Of a stretch of 8,833 nt of DNA, positions 5,635 through 8,833 are shown piece by piece. Below the pieces are notes generated by a model that was given only the letters and a program-made list of their open reading frames with translations, ran no database searches and was not told the DNA's origin. Source of the stretch: Candidatus Falkowiibacteriota bacterium (lineage in GTDB: Bacteria; Patescibacteriota; Patescibacteriia; Patescibacteriales; UBA12465); assembly GCA_903839955.1 (NCBI GenBank), contig CAIMEI010000145.1, positions 1 through 8,833 of the forward strand, read 5' to 3'. Both the position numbers and the translations under genes were made by a program. Every line of letters begins with the position of its first letter. Position 1 is the first letter of the stretch.

Positions 5635-6069
5635 CTATTTCATTCCCGCAGGAGTTGCTGTTGCAAAACCAGAGGCCGCCAGGCAATAAGATAAAGTATA
5701 GGAATTACCGTTAGTACCTTGTTGTGTATAGACGTAGGCCGGCGTTCCACTGCACAAGCCGTCATTTACCGGAGTTGGGTTAGTGGGAATTTTACTCATA
5801 TAAACCGTGCCGCTCGTAGTGGATGAAAAGGCGCCACCCGAAGACAGTGACGACCCCACCGCTAGAGTACCAGACGGATATTGGAAAAGGTCACTATAAT
5901 ACATTTCCAAAGAAGTTTGAATTTCCTTGATATCAGCCACCCTCCTGGCATCGCGTGCCTTTTGACGTGCCGAATCTAGGGCGATTATAGACAAAGTAGC
6001 CAACAAACCAATGATTGCAATAACAACCAATAATTCAATTAGCGTAAAGCCAGAAGTTTTTTGTTTCAT
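5635..6069 (-). CDS. Type IV pilin paralog (144 aa)
   Basis: This prepilin has a 7-residue leader MKQKTSG, then FTLIELLVVIAIIGLLATL with Glu at +5, the charged segment ALDSARQKARDARRVADIKEIQ and YYSDLFQYP. The C-terminal half contains GTVYMSKIPTNPTPVNDG and two cysteines (GLCSG and LSYCLA), nearly the same as in the upstream paralog down to DNA level. It starts 16 nt after that gene, with no recognisable Shine-Dalgarno sequence, so it probably depends on transcription and perhaps translation of its neighbour. A strong terminator follows the TAG stop. It is presumably a pilus subunit in the inner membrane before assembly; whether it is a shaft component or variant pool cannot be decided. Confidence 0.92.
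   Translation of the reverse strand: MKQKTSGFTLIELLVVIAIIGLLATLSIIALDSARQKARDARRVADIKEIQTSLEMYYSDLFQYPSGTLAVGSSLSSGGAFSSTTSGTVYMSKIPTNPTPVNDGLCSGTPAYVYTQQGTNGNSYTLSYCLAASGFATATPAGMK
5642..5696. repeat. Direct repeat copy A1, 55 bp (3' end of pilin paralog)
   Basis: This is identical to 6093-6147. It encodes the last residues of the pilin, including the YCLAASGFATATPAG segment. Identity at every codon position over 55 bp is stronger than protein conservation would require. Confidence 0.9.
5750..5789. repeat. Direct repeat copy B1, 40 bp
   Basis: This is identical to 6198-6237 and encodes the PTNPTPVNDGLC segment of the pilin globular domain. It is separated from repeat A1 by a short stretch with scattered substitutions and a 3-base length difference. 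Confidence 0.88.
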
Positions 6070-6085
6070 ATGAAATGAGGGATAA

Positions 6086-6550
6086 TTATTTTATTCCCGC
6101 AGGAGTTGCTGTTGCAAAACCAGAGGCCGCCAGGCAATAAGATAAAGAATAGGAATTGCCACTACCTTGTTGCGTGTAGGTGTAGGCCGGAGTTCCGCTG
6201 CACAAGCCGTCATTTACCGGAGTTGGGTTAGTGGGAACATTGCCCATGTAAACTGTTCCAGAAGCGATATTTAGAAAACCGCCAGACGAAAGGGAGGTGC
6301 TTGCGGCGAGAGTACCACTGGGCGGATACTGATTGAGGTCGGAATAATACATTTCCAAGGCAACTTGTATTTCTCTAACATCTGTCTGCCGTCTAGTGTC
6401 ACGTGCCTTCGCCCTGGCCGTGTTTAAAGCTACAATAGAAAGAGTTGACAGTAAACCGATTATTGCAATAACGACCAAGAGCTCAATAAGGGTGAACCCG
6501 AGGACGCGCCTTTCCGCATCGTTAACTTTGCCACCCGGAACTGTTCTCAT
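6086..6550 (-). CDS. Type IV pilin paralog with long leader (154 aa)
   Basis: This is a prepilin of the same family as its two neighbours, with FTLIELLVVIAIIGLLSTL and Glu at +5, then ALNTARAKARDTRRQTD and YYSDLNQYP. The leader MRTVPGGKVNDAERRVLG is 18 residues, against 7 in both neighbours. No in-frame ATG, GTG or TTG lies between this ATG and the cleavage site, so a shorter form is not available. Two cysteines (DGLCSG, LSYCLA) suggest a C-terminal disulfide. The 3' half of the gene is nearly identical at DNA level to the next pilin. The two are separated by 16 nt and should be co-transcribed from the promoter at 6583-6611. It is probably an alternative or minor shaft subunit; the exact role cannot be read from sequence. 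Confidence 0.9.
   Translation of the reverse strand: MRTVPGGKVNDAERRVLGFTLIELLVVIAIIGLLSTLSIVALNTARAKARDTRRQTDVREIQVALEMYYSDLNQYPPSGTLAASTSLSSGGFLNIASGTVYMGNVPTNPTPVNDGLCSGTPAYTYTQQGSGNSYSLSYCLAASGFATATPAGIK
6093..6147. repeat. Direct repeat copy A2, 55 bp
   Basis: This is the partner of 5642-5696, at the 3' end of the upstream paralog. The spacing between copies equals one gene, so the two pilin genes form a tandem duplication. Confidence 0.9.
6198..6237. repeat. Direct repeat copy B2, 40 bp
   Basis: This is the partner of 5750-5789 in the upstream paralog. Beyond it, toward the 5' ends of the genes, DNA similarity falls although the encoded helix stays conserved. Confidence 0.88.
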
Positions 6551-6582
6551 GAAATTAGAATGGATTCTTAATCACTGATTTT

Positions 6583-6611
6583 AGTATATCAAAAAATAAT
6601 AAACGTAGCAA
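6583..6611 (-). promoter_or_regulatory. Promoter of the tandem pilin pair
   Basis: The -35 hexamer TTGCTA (6611-6606) is the same as in the major pilin promoter, again with a 17-nt spacer. The -10 is TATACT (6588-6583), preceded by TGA, so it also fits the extended TGn form. The predicted start near 6576 gives a leader of about 26 nt to the ATG at 6550, with no evident Shine-Dalgarno sequence. It lies just past the preceding terminator. Confidence 0.62.
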
Positions 6612-6642
6612 ACACTTATAGGCACGACCCCTTTCTGCAAAC

Positions 6643-6670
6643 AAAAAACCATCCGTTGAGATGGTTTTTT
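6643..6670 (-). terminator. Rho-independent terminator after the major pilin gene
   Basis: An 11-bp perfect stem (AAAAAACCATC at 6643-6653 with GATGGTTTTTT at 6660-6670) has a 6-nt loop. It lies 20 nt past the pilin stop. On the minus strand the stem ends in T6 and continues GTTTGC. The A-tract/T-tract symmetry could also stop transcription from the other side. Confidence 0.88.
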
Positions 6671-6689
6671 GAAACAGAACAATATAATA

Positions 6690-7148
6690 TTATCTAACAC
6701 CAACCGGAGAGGCTGTGTAGACAGTTCCGATGCTTCCTAAACAATACGACAAAGTGTAGCTTGGTGGATTTGTGCCGGAGGCAGCGACGTAGCTATAGGT
6801 GTAAGTGTTGCCAGTGGTTGTGCAGTTTCCATCAGCCGGCAATGGTGCTGATGGTACGTTGCTCATATAAACCGTACCAGAAGATGTGGTGCCGATGCCG
6901 TTAGTTAATGACAAAGAATAGTTGGTGGCACTGATCGCCGTGGAGGTACCCGCCGGATAATCATTCTTATCCGTGAAATAAAGTTCCAAGCCAGTTTGAA
7001 TCTGCTTGATGTCTGCTTGGCGTCTAGCGTCACGAGCCTTCGCTCTGGCCGTGTTCAAGGCAACCACCGACAAGGTGGCGAGTAAACCAATGATCGCGAT
7101 GACGACCAAAAGTTCGATTAAGGTAAAACCTTTAGTGTTTTTTTTCAT
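6690..7148 (-). CDS. Major type IV pilin (152 aa)
   Basis: This is a class III signal-peptide pilin, cleaved and N-methylated by prepilin peptidase at the inner membrane and polymerised into the pilus shaft. The leader MKKNTKG (7 residues) precedes FTLIELLVVIAIIGLLATL, with Gly at -1, Phe at +1 and Glu at +5 as prepilin peptidase and assembly require. The hydrophobic helix continues into the charged ALNTARAKARDARRQADIKQIQ segment typical of CPR and Gram-positive pilins, then a short globular domain. Two cysteines (in DGNCTT and LSYCLG) probably form the C-terminal disulfide loop. The promoter, long leader, perfect ribosome binding site and private terminator point to this gene as the main shaft subunit, although the two paralogs downstream could also contribute. 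Major status is inferred from expression signals. Confidence 0.92.
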   Translation of the reverse strand: MKKNTKGFTLIELLVVIAIIGLLATLSVVALNTARAKARDARRQADIKQIQTGLELYFTDKNDYPAGTSTAISATNYSLSLTNGIGTTSSGTVYMSNVPSAPLPADGNCTTTGNTYTYSYVAASGTNPPSYTLSYCLGSIGTVYTASPVGVR

Positions 7149-7154
7149 ATTTTT

Positions 7155-7165
7155 TCACCTCCTTT
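7155..7165 (-). promoter_or_regulatory. Perfect Shine-Dalgarno sequence of the major pilin
   Basis: AAAGGAGGTGA is complementary to the 16S rRNA 3' end over its whole length. The GGAGG core lies 9 nt before the ATG at 7148. It is the only strong ribosome binding site in front of any gene in this window, and it fixes the pilin start. It suggests high translation, as expected for the most abundant pilus subunit. Confidence 0.9.
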
Positions 7166-7246
7166 CGGATGATTAGAAAATTGAAATAACATCGATTATT
7201 ATTCCAAGATCCTGTTAATTATATTATAAAAAATTATTATAATGAA

Positions 7247-7275
7247 ATTATAGCATTTATCAAAAATCCTAGCAA
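7247..7275 (-). promoter_or_regulatory. Sigma-70-like promoter of the major pilin gene
   Basis: On the minus strand there is a -35-like TTGCTA (7275-7270), a 17-nt spacer, and a perfect extended -10, TGC-TATAAT (7255-7247). The predicted transcription start near 7240 would give a leader of about 92 nt. Two further TATAAT matches at 7241-7236 and 7228-7223 lie in AT-rich DNA just downstream and lack a good -35 or TGn element. The promoter begins 15 nt after the pilC stop, so the pilin has its own start of transcription. Confidence 0.7.
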
Positions 7276-7289
7276 TAGCTTTCTGGCAC

Positions 7290-8495
7290 CTAGAACTGCG
7301 AGGCCATGTTGTACATCGGCATCAAGACCGCCGCCACCATGATGGCCACGCCGACACCCAGGATTACCATGATTATCGGTTCCATCAAGGTGCTTAGATT
7401 ATTGAGCTTGTTGTTAACTTCGCGGGAATAGAAGTCGGTAATTTTATCTAGCACCATATCCAGCTTGCCGGTGCGCTCACCGATAGACATCATCTGGGGC
7501 ACCATCTTGGGAATAGCATCGCTAGCTTCCATGACGCTGGAAATCGGTCGGCCGTCGCTGATGGAAGCGAGGGTGAGGCCAATTAAGTCCTTATACACCG
7601 CGTTTCCGGCCACTGCGCCGGAAATTTCCAAGGCACGAGTGATAGTGACACCTCCTTTTAAGAGAGTACTCAGGGAACGAGTAAAACGAATCAAGTAAAT
7701 TTTATTGAACAAATCTCCAAAAATTGGCAAGCGGAGCAGTAGCTCGTCAGCGGAATGCTTTCCCTTCGGTGTTCTGACATAGGAACGCGCACCAAAAATC
7801 AAGGCGGCTAAAGCAATTATCAAAAAAATCAAATACTTCTGTAGAAATTGGGATGTAGCCAGAACAACGCGCGTAGAAAGAGGCAAGTCCGCTCCTGACT
7901 CGGTCACCACTGACATTAATTGCGGAATAATAAAGACCATCAGCATCACGCCGATACCACCCAAGGCAGCAATAATGAAGGCGGGGTAAATCATTGCTCC
8001 GGAAAATTTCTTATTCATGTCGTAATTCTTTTCCATTTCGTCGGCCAAGTAATCTAAAACATCATCCAGTTTGCCAGAAGTTTCGCCGGAACGAACAATG
8101 TTCACAAAAAAATAAGAGAAGAACTTTGGATATTTAGCGAGAGCTTCCGAAAGAGCAGCGCCGCCATCCACCTCGGCGGTAATCTCCATGATCATTTTTT
8201 GCAAATAAAGATTTTGCGTCTGATCAATCATTACCTTGAGCGATTCCACGACCGGCACACCGGCGGAAATCATCACCGAAAATTGACGAGAAAAAACGAC
8301 CAAATCTTTGGTCCCCGGTTTGAGAAGCCAGAGAAAAAGCTTGGTGTCTGGATCATTGGATATGTCACGCACTTTTACTGGCAACAATTCCCTTCGTCGC
8401 AGCTTGGCTAGTACGTCGTTTTCTGACACCGCTGCCAGTCTCCCTCTTCTTGTTTTACCATTTGAATTTTTTGCTTTATAACTATAAATCGCCAT
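7290..8495 (-). CDS. pilC: Type IV pilus inner-membrane platform protein PilC
   Basis: PilC is the polytopic GspF/PilC-family platform that couples PilB ATPase activity to insertion of pilin subunits. With the ATG at 8495 it has 401 residues, the usual family length. The N-terminus MAIYSYKAKNSNGK is typical, followed by two T2SSF domains at about residues 70-190 and 270-395. Each has the family signature: VRSGETSGKLDDVL near 135-147 and SIGERTGKLDMVLDKI near 337-352. Membrane segments are visible near residues 168-192, 221-236 and 372-396. An upstream in-frame TTG at 8531 would add 12 residues but would overlap pilB. The ATG sits 4 nt after the pilB stop with a weak GGAAG about 9 nt upstream, so I prefer it. 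No terminator is evident after the TAG, so some read-through into the major pilin gene is possible. Confidence 0.95.
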   Translation of the reverse strand: MAIYSYKAKNSNGKTRRGRLAAVSENDVLAKLRRRELLPVKVRDISNDPDTKLFLWLLKPGTKDLVVFSRQFSVMISAGVPVVESLKVMIDQTQNLYLQKMIMEITAEVDGGAALSEALAKYPKFFSYFFVNIVRSGETSGKLDDVLDYLADEMEKNYDMNKKFSGAMIYPAFIIAALGGIGVMLMVFIIPQLMSVVTESGADLPLSTRVVLATSQFLQKYLIFLIIALAALIFGARSYVRTPKGKHSADELLLRLPIFGDLFNKIYLIRFTRSLSTLLKGGVTITRALEISGAVAGNAVYKDLIGLTLASISDGRPISSVMEASDAIPKMVPQMMSIGERTGKLDMVLDKITDFYSREVNNKLNNLSTLMEPIIMVILGVGVAIMVAAVLMPMYNMASQF

Positions 8496-8499
8496 ACTT

Positions 8500-8833
8500 T
8501 TAAGCTTCCACCACGCGAAGCACCTCTTCAATCGTGGTTATCCCTTTTAAAACTTTAATAATGCCATCTTGTTTAACGGAAATAAACTCCTGGTTTTCGC
8601 GCACCACCTCAATGTTCAGTGCCTTGCTTTCGTCAGCAATAATTTCCCTAATTTTCTCGGATATCTCAATTACTTCGCCAATGGATATTCTGCCCAAAAA
8701 TCCGGTGTTTTCGCAGTGCGCACAGCCCACTGGCTGGTAAAATTTATAACTCCCGATAGTTGTCGGGCCCTGCCAATCAGGCATTTCTTTGCGCAAAGTC
8801 TCATCCGACAAACCAGCCATCGCCTCTTGAATA
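8500..8833 (-). CDS. pilB: Type IV pilus assembly ATPase PilB, C-terminal part (5' end outside window)
   Basis: This is the last 110 or so residues of a GspE/PilB-family secretion ATPase, the cytoplasmic hexameric motor that powers pilus extension by acting on PilC. The reading frame is open to the window edge, so the Met at 8820 is internal and not a start. The visible landmark is GCAHC followed by ENTGFLGRISIGEV. In this family that is the second CxxC pair of the zinc-binding tetracysteine module, followed by the conserved GRxxIxEV strand. The rest is an amphipathic C-terminal domain ending EEVLRVVEA and a TAA stop. Walker A, Walker B and the first CxxC lie outside the window. pilC starts 4 nt downstream, as expected for a pilB-pilC operon. 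A retraction ATPase (PilT) is unlikely because PilT lacks the tetracysteine module. The family is clear; the specific name follows from context. Confidence 0.93.
   Translation of the reverse strand, partial: IQEAMAGLSDETLRKEMPDWQGPTTIGSYKFYQPVGCAHCENTGFLGRISIGEVIEISEKIREIIADESKALNIEVVRENQEFISVKQDGIIKVLKGITTIEEVLRVVEA

Noticed and set aside
7223..7241. Two more TATAAT boxes downstream of the major pilin promoter
   Set aside because: They lie in AT-rich DNA, lack TGn and a clear -35, and are best explained by base composition.
7649..7660. Perfect Shine-Dalgarno-like AAAGGAGGTG inside pilC
   Set aside because: It is explained by the codons for Lys-Gly-Gly-Val in the second T2SSF domain, and no suitable start codon with an open frame follows.
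8496..8531. Longer PilC start at a TTG (12 extra residues)
   Set aside because: It would overlap the pilB coding end, and the ATG at 8495 gives the standard PilC N-terminus.

Overview
The window looks like a chromosome segment from a member of the Candidate Phyla Radiation (Patescibacteria, probably a Parcubacteria-type lineage). This is inferred from family resemblance, not from a search. The major pilins share the CPR-style N-terminus (GFTLIELLVVIAIIGLL, then ALNTARAKARDARRQAD and a short globular part starting YYSDLxxYP or YFTDKNDYP). The pil genes sit beside a FemAB-type peptidoglycan bridge transferase and YbeY. A large secreted protein carries GYAW/GWISF-like repeats seen in CPR surface proteins. 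TGA acts as an ordinary stop in coupled gene pairs, so the genetic code looks standard. Every well supported gene is on the minus strand, so the story reads from high to low coordinates.

Right part (8833 to 6690): the C-terminal end of the assembly ATPase PilB, then the inner-membrane platform PilC only 4 nt downstream, then the major type IV pilin. The pilin has its own promoter (TTGCTA, 17 nt, TGC-TATAAT), a leader of about 90 nt and a perfect Shine-Dalgarno sequence. It ends at an 11-bp terminator hairpin.

Middle (6611 to 5596): a second promoter drives two tandem pilin paralogs. Their 3' halves are nearly identical at DNA level while their 5' halves have diverged, which suggests gene conversion. 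A GC-rich terminator closes the unit.

Left-centre (5576 to 452): a tight unit of seven genes begins at an extended -10 promoter. The order is FemX-like transferase, ybeY, a 479-residue secreted multidomain protein, and four minor pilin-like genes resembling GspH/FimT, GspJ/PilW, GspI/PilV and GspK/PilX. Gaps range from a 14-nt overlap to 19 nt, and a terminator ends the unit. The last five genes plausibly build the pilus tip: four minor pilins form the initiation complex and the large secreted protein is a candidate adhesin, a functional analogue of PilY1. That role is inference.

Left end (440 to 1): another extended -10 promoter precedes a 92-residue secreted or membrane-anchored protein of unknown function. 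Overlapping its 3' end is the possible start of a further gene that runs off the window.

No tRNA, rRNA, CRISPR array or insertion sequence is visible. No stretch longer than 300 bases lacks a gene.
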